Shown: piece after piece, positions 1 to 5,701 of the stretch | How positions within the stretch are numbered: the first letter of the stretch is position 1 | Layout of the letters: every line of letters starts with the position of its first letter | Assembly (NCBI GenBank): GCA_943326025.2 | Contig: CALPRR020000161.1 | Location: 1-5,701, forward strand | Source: Candidatus Kuenenia stuttgartensis | GTDB lineage: Bacteria; Bacteroidota; Bacteroidia; Flavobacteriales_D; Crocinitomicaceae | Direction of reading: 5' to 3' | DNA: 5,701 nt | The notes under the pieces: generated by a model | The model's input: only the letters and a program-made list of their open reading frames with translations | What the model was told of the DNA's origin: nothing | Database searches by the model: none | Program-made: the position numbers and the translations under genes

Positions 1-1269
1 ATTTTGTAAAGCAACGTCATGTAACACTTGATCAAATGCACGTTGCATAAAAGATGAATAAATGTTACAATAAGGCACCATTCCTTGTGTCGCTAGTCCT
101 GCAGAGAATGTAACAGCATGTTGTTCTGCAATACCAACGTCGAATGAACGATCTGGCATTGCTTCCATCATTATATTCAATGAACAACCTGAAGGCATTG
201 CAGGCGTAACGCCCATAATTTTTTCATTTTGTTCAGCCAATTCTACAATAGTATGACCAAAAACATCTTGGTATCTTGGAGGTTGAGGTGTTTTAGGAAC
301 AATTTTTACAATCTCTCCTGTATCTTTATTAAATACCCCTGGAGCATGCCATTTTGTTGGATTTCCTTCCTCAGAGTATTTATATCCTTTTCCTTTTTTA
401 GTTAGAATGTGTAACAATTTTGGACCAGGAATATCTTTTAAATCTTCCATTACTTTTGCTAAACCAATCACATCATGACCATCAACTGGACCAAAATATC
501 TGAAATTAAAAGATTCAAATAAGTTACTTTGTCTTAACAATGATCCTTTTAAAGCTGAAGAAATTTTAGAAGCAACTGTTTGTGCATCAGGTCCAAATTT
601 TGAAATTTTTCCTAATAATTTCCAAACCTCATCTTTTACTTTGTTATAAGTATGAGAAGTAGTGATATCTGTTAAATACTCTTTTAAGGCTCCAACATTT
701 GGATCAATCGACATACAGTTGTCATTCAAAACCACTAATAAATTAGCATCTTTTTCGAATCCAGCGTGGTTTAAACCTTCAAAAGCCATCCCTGCAGTCA
801 TCGCTCCATCACCAATTACAGCAATATGATGTCTATTTTTTTCGCCTTTTTGATGATTAGCAACTGCCATACCTAAAGCAGCTGAAATAGAAGTAGAAGA
901 GTGACCAACACCAAAAGTATCGTACTCACTTTCAGAACGTTTCGGGAAACCAGAAATTCCACCTTTAATTCTGTTTGTATGAAAAACGTCTCTTCTTCCT
1001 GTTAATATTTTATGTCCATAAGCTTGATGACCAACATCCCAAACCAATTGATCGTATGGAGTATCAAACACATAATGCAAAGCTACTGTCAATTCAACAA
1101 CACCTAAACTTGCGCCAAAATGACTGTTCCCAATTTCAGAAATTACATCAACAATGTATTGACGCACTTCATCCGCTACTTGGGGTAAATCCTCCGTTTT
1201 AAACTTCTTGCGTAAGTCTTCAGGAATCTGAATTTGCTCTAAAAAAGGACCTGCTTTGTAATCTGCCAT
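1..1269 (-). CDS. dxs: 1-deoxy-D-xylulose-5-phosphate synthase (DXS), partial: N-terminal 423 residues, C-terminus beyond the left edge
   Basis: DXS condenses pyruvate and glyceraldehyde 3-phosphate, with thiamine diphosphate (TPP) and Mg2+, into 1-deoxy-D-xylulose 5-phosphate. This is the first step of the MEP route to isoprenoids and also feeds TPP and pyridoxal synthesis; the enzyme is cytosolic. The frame is open from ATG at 1269 to the window edge. Visible motifs: NSHFGASLG with H50; WDVGHQAYGHKILTGRRD (77-94) with H81; the TPP/Mg motif starting GDGAMTAG at 153 and ending in NDN at 182-184; YFGPVDGHD (258-266); and VGIAEQHAVTFSAG (378-391), where E382 corresponds to the catalytic glutamate of the pyrimidine-binding domain. 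YSSFMQRAFDQVLHDVA follows at the edge. Family members have roughly 620-640 residues, so about one third is missing: the rest of the pyrimidine domain and the C-terminal transketolase domain. The start is supported by conserved sequence soon after it and a promoter 20 bases upstream. The gene is divergent from the kinase gene. Identity is very secure. Confidence 0.98.
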   Translation of the reverse strand, partial: MADYKAGPFLEQIQIPEDLRKKFKTEDLPQVADEVRQYIVDVISEIGNSHFGASLGVVELTVALHYVFDTPYDQLVWDVGHQAYGHKILTGRRDVFHTNRIKGGISGFPKRSESEYDTFGVGHSSTSISAALGMAVANHQKGEKNRHHIAVIGDGAMTAGMAFEGLNHAGFEKDANLLVVLNDNCMSIDPNVGALKEYLTDITTSHTYNKVKDEVWKLLGKISKFGPDAQTVASKISSALKGSLLRQSNLFESFNFRYFGPVDGHDVIGLAKVMEDLKDIPGPKLLHILTKKGKGYKYSEEGNPTKWHAPGVFNKDTGEIVKIVPKTPQPPRYQDVFGHTIVELAEQNEKIMGVTPAMPSGCSLNIMMEAMPDRSFDVGIAEQHAVTFSAGLATQGMVPYCNIYSSFMQRAFDQVLHDVALQN

Positions 1270-1288
1270 ATTGTTCTTGTGTAATTAA

Positions 1289-1320
1289 CAAAATTATTGC
1301 TTATTAATCGTACTAACAAA
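1289..1320 (-). promoter_or_regulatory. Bacteroidota-type promoter of dxs
   Basis: Read on the minus strand, TTTG (1320-1317) is followed after 20 bases by TAATTTTG (1296-1289). This matches the -33 TTTG / -7 TAnnTTTG consensus used by the primary sigma factor of Bacteroidota, with typical spacing. Transcription would begin around 1280-1284, giving a very short leader of about 11-15 bases before the dxs ATG. That leader has no Shine-Dalgarno sequence, which is usual in this phylum. The assignment is by consensus match only. Confidence 0.7.
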
Positions 1321-1434
1321 TAATAAATCAATTTATTTTAATGCAAGGTACAAAATTCTGTTTAATAAATAACGCTGATTTGTTAAACAGTTTTAAAAAA
1401 TATCTAGATTAACCTATTTCAATCTTTTATCCTT

Positions 1435-1449
1435 GTTAAAAAAAGTTAA
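1435..1449 (+). promoter_or_regulatory. Possible response-regulator binding site: tandem GTTAA with 5-base spacer
   Basis: GTTAA at 1435-1439 and GTTAA at 1445-1449 form a direct repeat with a 10-base period, about one helical turn, separated by five A residues. OmpR/PhoB-family regulators commonly bind tandem direct repeats of this geometry; the E. coli CpxR box (GTAAA, 5 bases, GTAAA) is a known parallel. The site lies 54 bases before the kinase start codon in an operon that encodes such a regulator, so autoregulation is plausible. The surrounding DNA is A-rich, so chance is a real alternative. Confidence 0.25.
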
Positions 1450-1484
1450 GCTATTACTAACTCTATGGCTTATTCCCTTAACTT
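1443..1484. repeat. 8-bp inverted repeat upstream of the sensor kinase
   Basis: AAGTTAAG at 1443-1450 and CTTAACTT at 1477-1484 are perfect reverse complements with a 26-base spacer. Inside it, TAAGC (1447-1451) could instead pair with GCTTA (1468-1472), giving a smaller competing stem. The outer arm ends 18 bases before the TTG start at 1503. It could be an operator half-site pair or a leader hairpin. The stem is AT-rich with a long loop, so as an RNA structure it would be weak. Confidence 0.3.
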
Positions 1485-1502
1485 CGTTGAAAACAAATTT
1501 AA

Positions 1503-3128
1503 TTGAAAAAGATTCGGGTAAATACGGTAATACTTGCAGTAATTGTAGCAATGCTTGCACTTTTAGTGATTCAGGCATTTCAAATGGCTCAATTATATGA
1601 CCGTAAATCAACAGAATTTAAAAGTAAAGTGAATACCACATTAGAACGTATTGCATTACGACATGAGAAAGCAGAAGATATCAGGAAATACTTACATATT
1701 GTAAATCATGATTTTAGCGGTCAATATAAAGACATTCTAAAAAAAGAATTTCAAGATTTACTTTCTGCTCAGGAATCAATTTCTATTCGAGATACGATCG
1801 TATATGAAAATGGAGAACGACAAAATTATCTTGTTATAAAAGGTCAATCATATGATACCATTTCTGGATTAACAGCTGAACATAAAGTCCTAGCAAGAGA
1901 TGTTCGAGAAGTGCGTGATTTATTCCACAAAAAAGGAACTCAGAAAATAGTTAGCAGTGATACAAGTGCAATTTCTATTCATTTGAATCAACGAGTAATG
2001 CAACAAATTTTCAAAAAAGCAAAATTTGTAAACGACATGTTATTAGAGGCATTTCGTTCAAATGTATATGAAGAGCCTTCAAAAAGAGTGGATATTGAAT
2101 TCTTGGATTCTGTGATTTATCATGAAATGAAAGATGATAATTTACCTACAGATTATCAATTTATGTTGACTGATAACAATCAGAAACGTTTCTGTTATCA
2201 GATGAAAGTGCCTAACTACAAAGGTTGTTTGGATTCAACGAAAACATTTAAAACACTTCTTTTCCCTAGTAATACATTGGATGAAGATATTTATTTGAAT
2301 GTCTATTTCCCTTCCAAAGGTTCTTTCCTTTTAAAAACAATGGGAACCCCATTAACTATCAGTTTAGCATTGATGTTTCTTATTATTGTATCAATGGCAT
2401 ATATGTTTAAAACAATTATAACACAACAGAAATTATTTGATTTGAAAAATGATTTTGTTTCAAATATGACACACGAATTTAAAACTCCTATTTCTACTAT
2501 TTCTTTAGCTTGTGAAGCAATGAATGATGCTGATATGATGAGCGATAATGTGGAATCTGTTAAGCCTTATGTTAAAATGATTCAAGACGAAAACAAACGT
2601 TTGAGTCTATTAGTCGAACAAATTCTTCAAAGTGCAGTTCTTGATCGAGGTGAATTAACTTTGAAAAAAGAAAAAGTCTTAGTCAACGAGATTTTACATG
2701 AAGTCGCTTTGCACGCACGATTAAGAATTAAATCAATGGGTGGAATTTTACTATTGGATATACCATCGAATTTAATTGAAATTGAAGCGGATAAAATGCA
2801 CTTCACGAACTTGATTACCAATTTAGTTGACAACGGGATAAAATACAGTGAAGGAGCTCCAGACATTTTGATTCAAATGAAAAAAGTAGACGATCAATTT
2901 GTCCTCAGTGTTAGCGACAAAGGAATTGGAATGAAAAAAGAACACCTTTCAAAAATATTTGATAAATTGTATCGTATTCCTACAGGAAACCTTCACAATG
3001 TAAAAGGATTTGGTTTAGGTTTAAGTTATGTGAAAGCAATTGCAGAATTACATAATTGGAATATTACCGTGCAAAGTGAAGTTGGAAAAGGAACAACGTT
3101 TAATCTTAAAATTAAAACTACAAAATGA
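1503..3128 (+). CDS. Membrane sensor histidine kinase, RprX-like, of a two-component system
   Basis: This 541-residue inner-membrane kinase should autophosphorylate on a histidine in response to an extracytoplasmic cue and pass the phosphate to the regulator encoded directly downstream. A short basic N-terminus (KKIR) precedes membrane helix 1 (about 8-27). An extracytoplasmic region of roughly 250 residues (28-280) follows, then membrane helix 2 (about 282-302). The linker to the HisKA domain is short, with no room for HAMP. The H box is NMTHEFKTP with H324. The ATPase domain shows the N box NLITNLVDNGIKYS (436-449, N444), G1 DKGIG (472-476), the F box around F486, G2 GFGLG (502-506) and GKGTTF near the end. 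All catalytic boxes are intact. The start is TTG at 1503, immediately after an in-frame TAA; the next in-frame ATG (codon 17) would cut into helix 1. The layout and the RprY-like partner suggest RprX of Bacteroides, but that orthology is inferred. The sensor region matches no domain I recognise. Confidence 0.95.
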   Translation: MKKIRVNTVILAVIVAMLALLVIQAFQMAQLYDRKSTEFKSKVNTTLERIALRHEKAEDIRKYLHIVNHDFSGQYKDILKKEFQDLLSAQESISIRDTIVYENGERQNYLVIKGQSYDTISGLTAEHKVLARDVREVRDLFHKKGTQKIVSSDTSAISIHLNQRVMQQIFKKAKFVNDMLLEAFRSNVYEEPSKRVDIEFLDSVIYHEMKDDNLPTDYQFMLTDNNQKRFCYQMKVPNYKGCLDSTKTFKTLLFPSNTLDEDIYLNVYFPSKGSFLLKTMGTPLTISLALMFLIIVSMAYMFKTIITQQKLFDLKNDFVSNMTHEFKTPISTISLACEAMNDADMMSDNVESVKPYVKMIQDENKRLSLLVEQILQSAVLDRGELTLKKEKVLVNEILHEVALHARLRIKSMGGILLLDIPSNLIEIEADKMHFTNLITNLVDNGIKYSEGAPDILIQMKKVDDQFVLSVSDKGIGMKKEHLSKIFDKLYRIPTGNLHNVKGFGLGLSYVKAIAELHNWNITVQSEVGKGTTFNLKIKTTK

Positions 3129-3814
3129 GTAATAAATTGAACATATTATTAGCAGAAGATGATGAGAATTTAGGCTTATTATTGAAAACCTTCTTGTCTT
3201 CTAAAGGTTTTCTTGTTGAATTAGCTCGAAATGGTAAATCAGCTTTTGAAAAATTCAATACTTCTTCATTTGACTTTTGTATTTTTGATGTCATGATGCC
3301 AATCATGGATGGGTTTACGTTGGCAAAAGAAATTAGAGAAATAGACCGTAAAGTTCCAATCTTATTCTTGACTGCAAAATCGTTAAAAGAAGATAAATTA
3401 GAAGGATTTGCAATCGGAGCAGATGATTATCTGACAAAACCTTTCTCTATGGAAGAATTGTTAGCTCGAATTAATGCAATTATGCGACGTATTGAAACAC
3501 CAATTGAAGAAGGTGCAAATACTCTGATGATTGGAAAAATAGCTTACGAACCTGAACTTAGAATTTTACATTTAGAAGAAGGTGATAAAAAATTAACCAC
3601 AAAAGAAAATCAGTTACTTTCAATGTTGGTTAAAAATCAAAGTGAAATATTAGATCGTCAAGCAACTTTAAGAGCAATTTGGGGAGATGATAATTATTTC
3701 AATGGCAGAAGTATGGACGTTTACATTGCAAAATTACGTAAGTTATTGAAAGAAGATGAACGAATAGAAATTATGAACGTTCATGGAAAAGGTTTTAAAT
3801 TTATTGTAAAATAA
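3125..3814 (+). CDS. OmpR/PhoB-family response regulator, RprY-like
   Basis: This is a cytosolic DNA-binding regulator of 229 residues, the usual length for the family. The receiver domain (about 5-122) has the acidic pocket E11-D12-D13, phosphoacceptor D55 in FDVMMP, T83 in FLTAK, and K105 in LTKPF. A winged-helix Trans_reg_C domain follows (about 131-229), with LTTKENQLLSMLVKN, then WGDDNYFNGRSMDVYIAKLRKLL covering the recognition-helix region, and a C-terminal wing VHGKGFKF. The N-terminal stretch AEDDENLGLLLKTFLSSKGF and DVMMPIMDGFTLAKEIR strongly recall RprY of Bacteroides and Porphyromonas, a regulator linked there to stress responses; I make that match from memory, not from a search. 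The ATG overlaps the kinase stop codon as ATGA, so the two are translationally coupled and almost certainly a cognate pair. Target genes cannot be read from the protein; the operon's own upstream region is one candidate. Confidence 0.95.
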   Translation: MSNKLNILLAEDDENLGLLLKTFLSSKGFLVELARNGKSAFEKFNTSSFDFCIFDVMMPIMDGFTLAKEIREIDRKVPILFLTAKSLKEDKLEGFAIGADDYLTKPFSMEELLARINAIMRRIETPIEEGANTLMIGKIAYEPELRILHLEEGDKKLTTKENQLLSMLVKNQSEILDRQATLRAIWGDDNYFNGRSMDVYIAKLRKLLKEDERIEIMNVHGKGFKFIVK

Positions 3815-3829
3815 TCAATTAATTGGCTA

Positions 3830-3862
3830 TTGGATGTTGTCTTGTTTAAATTCAACATCCAA
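3830..3862. terminator. Stem-loop terminator between convergent genes
   Basis: TTGGATGTTG (3830-3839) pairs perfectly over 10 bp with CAACATCCAA (3853-3862), leaving a 13-base loop. It fills most of the 51-base gap between the regulator stop (3814) and the radA stop (3866-3868), where a bidirectional terminator is expected. Neither side has a good T run: on the plus strand AAATATTAAG follows, on the minus strand ATAGCCAATT. It is therefore not a canonical intrinsic terminator, and the loop is longer than usual. Position and stem length are the main support. Confidence 0.55.
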
Positions 3863-3865
3863 ATA

Positions 3866-5230
3866 TTAAGCAAAAAGTGCTCGAACGACCTCTTCCATTT
3901 TTCCACATTTTACAATTTCAATTTTGAAATTAGATTGTTCTATTCCTTTAGAATATTTAGAAATAATAATCTTGTCAAAACCTAATTTTTCAGCTTCTGA
4001 AATACGTTGATCAATTCGATTTACAGGACGAATTTCGCCAGACAAACCAACTTCAGCTGAAAGACTAATTTTTTTATCAATTGCAATATCTGCATTTGAA
4101 GAAAGTACTGCTGCTACAACTGCTAAATCAATTGCAGGATCATCCACTTTGATTCCACCAGCGATATTCAAGAAAACATCTTTTGCTCCTAATTTAAATC
4201 CACATCTTTTTTCCATTACAGCTAAAAGCATATTTAAACGCTTACTATCAAAACCAGTTGAAGAACGTTGAGGTGTTCCATAAGCAGCCGTGCTTACAAG
4301 TGCTTGAACTTCAACTAACATTGGGCGTAATCCTTCCAATGTTGCAGCAATCGCAATTCCACTTAAAGATGAGTCTGTATTGGTAATCAATATTTCAGAA
4401 GGATTTGCTACTTGTCGTAAACCAGTTCCGAGCATCTCGTAAATACCCAATTCATTTGTACTTCCAAATCTATTTTTTATCGTTCTTAATAATCGGTAAA
4501 CATGATTTCTATCTCCTTCAAATTGCATAACAGTATCTACCATATGTTCTAATACTTTTGGACCAGCAAGTGAACCTTCTTTTGTAATATGTCCGATTAG
4601 AAAAACAGGTGTATTCGTTTGTTTAGCATACCTCAATAATTGTGCAGTACATTCTCTTACTTGAGAAATGCTTCCAGGAGCGCTCTCAATATGTGAACTA
4701 TATAATGTTTGAATAGAATCAATAACTAATAATTGCGGTTGAATAGCTTCAGCTTGAGTGAAAATATTTTGAAGATTGGTTTCAGTTAAAATAAAACAAT
4801 CTTTATTTTCCATTCCAATTCTTTCAGCACGCATTTTAATTTGCTGTTCACTTTCTTCACCTGAAACATAAAGTATACGAAGATTTGTTTCCATTACAGC
4901 TAATTGTAATGTTAACGTAGATTTACCAATTCCAGGCTCTCCACCAAACAATATAAGTGAACCAGGAACAATACCTCCTCCTAATACACGATTAATTTCA
5001 TTATCTTTTAAAATAATTCTAGCATAATTCTGACTTTCAATTGCTTGAAGTGCTTGTGGCTTTGCAGTTCTTCCAGAAGTAGAAAAAGCTACAACTTGTG
5101 ACGAATTATTTTTTTCTATCACTTCTTCCACAAAAGTGTTCCACTCACTACAAGATGGACATTTACCCATCCATTTTGGTGTTTCATAACCACAATTTTG
5201 ACAGAAAAATGCCGATTTTACTTTTGCCAT
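3866..5230 (-). CDS. radA: DNA repair protein RadA (Sms), complete
   Basis: RadA is a RecA-related hexameric ATPase that helps process recombination intermediates: it drives branch migration at RecA-made joints and acts in repair and, in some bacteria, transformation. The 454 residues match the family length of about 450-460. Domains in order: a C4 zinc finger with C10, C13, C24 and C27 (CQNC...CPSC); a RecA-like ATPase with Walker A GEPGIGKS (97-104, K103) and Walker B LLVIDS (167-172, D171); the RadA-specific KNRFG motif (252-256); and a C-terminal Lon-like domain (about 280-454) with STGFDSKRLNMLLAVMEKRCG and LNIAGGIKVDDPAIDLA. The Lon-like domain of this family is known as a scaffold rather than an active protease. 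The ATG at 5230 gives the expected MAKVKSAFFCQNCG start just before the zinc finger. It is convergent with the regulator gene and lies 75 bases after the second kinase gene on the same strand. The upstream gap has only a weak promoter-like pair (TTG 5287-5285, 19 bases, TATTCTTC 5265-5258). Identity is very secure. Confidence 0.98.
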   Translation of the reverse strand: MAKVKSAFFCQNCGYETPKWMGKCPSCSEWNTFVEEVIEKNNSSQVVAFSTSGRTAKPQALQAIESQNYARIILKDNEINRVLGGGIVPGSLILFGGEPGIGKSTLTLQLAVMETNLRILYVSGEESEQQIKMRAERIGMENKDCFILTETNLQNIFTQAEAIQPQLLVIDSIQTLYSSHIESAPGSISQVRECTAQLLRYAKQTNTPVFLIGHITKEGSLAGPKVLEHMVDTVMQFEGDRNHVYRLLRTIKNRFGSTNELGIYEMLGTGLRQVANPSEILITNTDSSLSGIAIAATLEGLRPMLVEVQALVSTAAYGTPQRSSTGFDSKRLNMLLAVMEKRCGFKLGAKDVFLNIAGGIKVDDPAIDLAVVAAVLSSNADIAIDKKISLSAEVGLSGEIRPVNRIDQRISEAEKLGFDKIIISKYSKGIEQSNFKIEIVKCGKMEEVVRALFA

Positions 5231-5305
5231 TTTGAATTATTTGGAGATTAAAATTAAGAAGAATAATAATAGAAACCGTTCTCTCAAAAAAGTGTTTTTA
5301 TAAAA
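5231..5305 (-). other. Short gap between the LytS-type kinase and radA
   Basis: These are 75 AT-rich bases with no gene. Read on the minus strand, TAAAA and TTTTA at the kinase stop (5316-5312 and 5305-5301) could form a 5-bp A/T stem, and a T6 run follows at 5291-5286. This would be a very weak terminator. A poor match to the Bacteroidota promoter (TTG, 19 bases, TATTCTTC) could drive radA. The sequence does not settle whether radA is co-transcribed with the upstream kinase gene. Confidence 0.3.
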
Positions 5306-5701
5306 TTAAGGTTTTAGTAAAGGAATCGTTATTTCAACCATTGTACCTTTCTCTAAATCAATCACTTGATGTCCATATTTTTTGTTTTTCCTATTATTGA
5401 AAGAATTCAAACGTTCGATTGTTATTTTTTCACCATAAGAAATATATTCAAAACCATTTTGAATATTATTTTCTTTAGCGATTGTTGTTTTTCTTCCTAT
5501 CCCATTATCAATAACTTGACATTTTAAAGTTGAATCATCAATATATATCAAATTGATTTCTATAATATAATCTTTCCTGTTTTCAATAAAACCATGTTTA
5601 ATTGAATTCTCAATAAATGGTTGTATCAACATGTTTGGAATCCTATATATCGCATCATTATGATTCAAATTACAATTGATTTTCCATTCAAATTTATCTG
5701 A
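5306..5701 (-). CDS. Sensor histidine kinase of the LytS/YpdA type, partial: C-terminal 131 residues
   Basis: The frame is open from the right edge to TAA at 5306, so this is the C-terminal end of a larger protein. Residue 1 is the codon at 5701. SDKFEWKIN at the edge is the end of the His_kinase (PF06580-type) region, which in this family precedes the ATPase domain as a 'DKF-E-I' stretch. The ATPase fold then shows the N box IPNMLIQPFIENSIKHG (21-37, N32), G1 IDNGIGR (64-70), a degenerate G2 region SYGEKITIERLNSFN (88-102) and a terminal GTMVEITIP (119-127). Such kinases usually carry membrane helices or tetratricopeptide repeats N-terminally and signal to LytTR-family regulators; neither can be seen here. 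A TTG at 5668 could be mistaken for the start, but conserved family sequence continues upstream of it. The family call is firm; the signal and partner are unknown. Confidence 0.88.
   Translation of the reverse strand, partial: SDKFEWKINCNLNHNDAIYRIPNMLIQPFIENSIKHGFIENRKDYIIEINLIYIDDSTLKCQVIDNGIGRKTTIAKENNIQNGFEYISYGEKITIERLNSFNNRKNKKYGHQVIDLEKGTMVEITIPLLKP

Larger units (their letters stand above)
1270..1502. other. Divergent intergenic region between dxs and the sensor kinase gene
   Basis: This is 233 bases of very AT-rich DNA with no plausible gene. It holds the dxs promoter on the minus strand. On the plus strand I find no full promoter for the kinase operon. The nearest -7-like words are TATCCTTG (1428-1435) and TAACTTCG (1479-1486), each one base off TAnnTTTG, and neither has a TTG element 17-23 bases upstream. 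GTTAA or its complement TTAAC occurs at 1285, 1382, 1409, 1435, 1445 and 1478. An 8-bp inverted repeat lies at 1443-1484. I see no riboswitch or small RNA signature. Confidence 0.6.

Noticed and set aside
975..1202. 75-codon plus-strand open frame
   Set aside because: It lies wholly antisense to dxs, starts at TTG and resembles no known protein; it reads as a shadow of the dxs reading frame.
1479..1486. TAACTTCG as the -7 element of a kinase promoter
   Set aside because: It is one base off TAnnTTTG with no TTG at the right distance upstream, and it would leave a leader of only about 10 bases; too weak to call.
1414..1611. 65-codon minus-strand open frame
   Set aside because: It overlaps the kinase N-terminus in antisense and has low-complexity content with no motif or leader.
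2627..2866. 79-codon minus-strand open frame
   Set aside because: It is antisense to the conserved ATPase domain of the kinase, whose own motifs explain the sequence.
3118..3306. 62-codon minus-strand open frame
   Set aside because: It is antisense to the receiver domain of the regulator and has no independent support.
3816..3825. Palindrome CAATTAATTG just after the regulator stop
   Set aside because: It is short and made almost entirely of A/T in an AT-rich gap; chance is sufficient and the neighbouring 10-bp stem is the better terminator candidate.
5666..5668. TTG as the start of a small 120-residue protein
   Set aside because: Conserved kinase sequence (SDKFEWKIN) continues in frame upstream to the window edge, so the gene is truncated rather than small.
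1..5701. Mobile elements, CRISPR arrays, tRNA or rRNA genes
   Set aside because: I found no transposase or integrase motifs, no regularly spaced repeats and no RNA gene sequence; coding regions fill all but short gaps.

Overview
The window is AT-rich, gene-dense chromosomal DNA that most likely comes from a Bacteroidota of the class Flavobacteriia. The evidence is a promoter of the Bacteroidota type (TTTG, 20 bases, TAATTTTG) upstream of dxs, the absence of Shine-Dalgarno sequences with A-rich leaders instead, the style of the DXS protein (NDNCMSIDPNVGALK), and a HAMP-less sensor kinase paired with a RprY-like regulator. I cannot name genus or species. I see no mobile element, CRISPR array, RNA gene or phage remnant.

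Layout: (1) positions 1-1269, minus strand: the N-terminal two thirds of dxs, cut by the left edge. (2) 1270-1502: a divergent intergenic region with a good promoter for dxs, a cluster of GTTAA words and an 8-bp inverted repeat in front of the next gene. (3) 1503-3814, plus strand: a two-gene two-component operon, sensor histidine kinase then OmpR/PhoB-family response regulator, joined by a 4-base ATGA overlap. (4) 3815-3865: a short convergent gap with a 10-bp stem that probably acts as a terminator. (5) 3866-5230, minus strand: complete radA. (6) 5306-5701, minus strand: the C-terminal end of a second, unrelated histidine kinase of the LytS/YpdA type, cut by the right edge.

Functionally these are mostly housekeeping and signalling genes: isoprenoid precursor synthesis (DXS, MEP pathway), envelope or stress sensing (the RprX/RprY-like pair), recombination and DNA repair (RadA), and another signalling system that is only partly visible. 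The kinase and regulator almost certainly work as a cognate pair. I see no sign that the other genes cooperate. The window looks ordinary. The least explained items are the regulatory-looking words upstream of the kinase, the TTG start of that kinase, and its unassigned extracytoplasmic sensor region.
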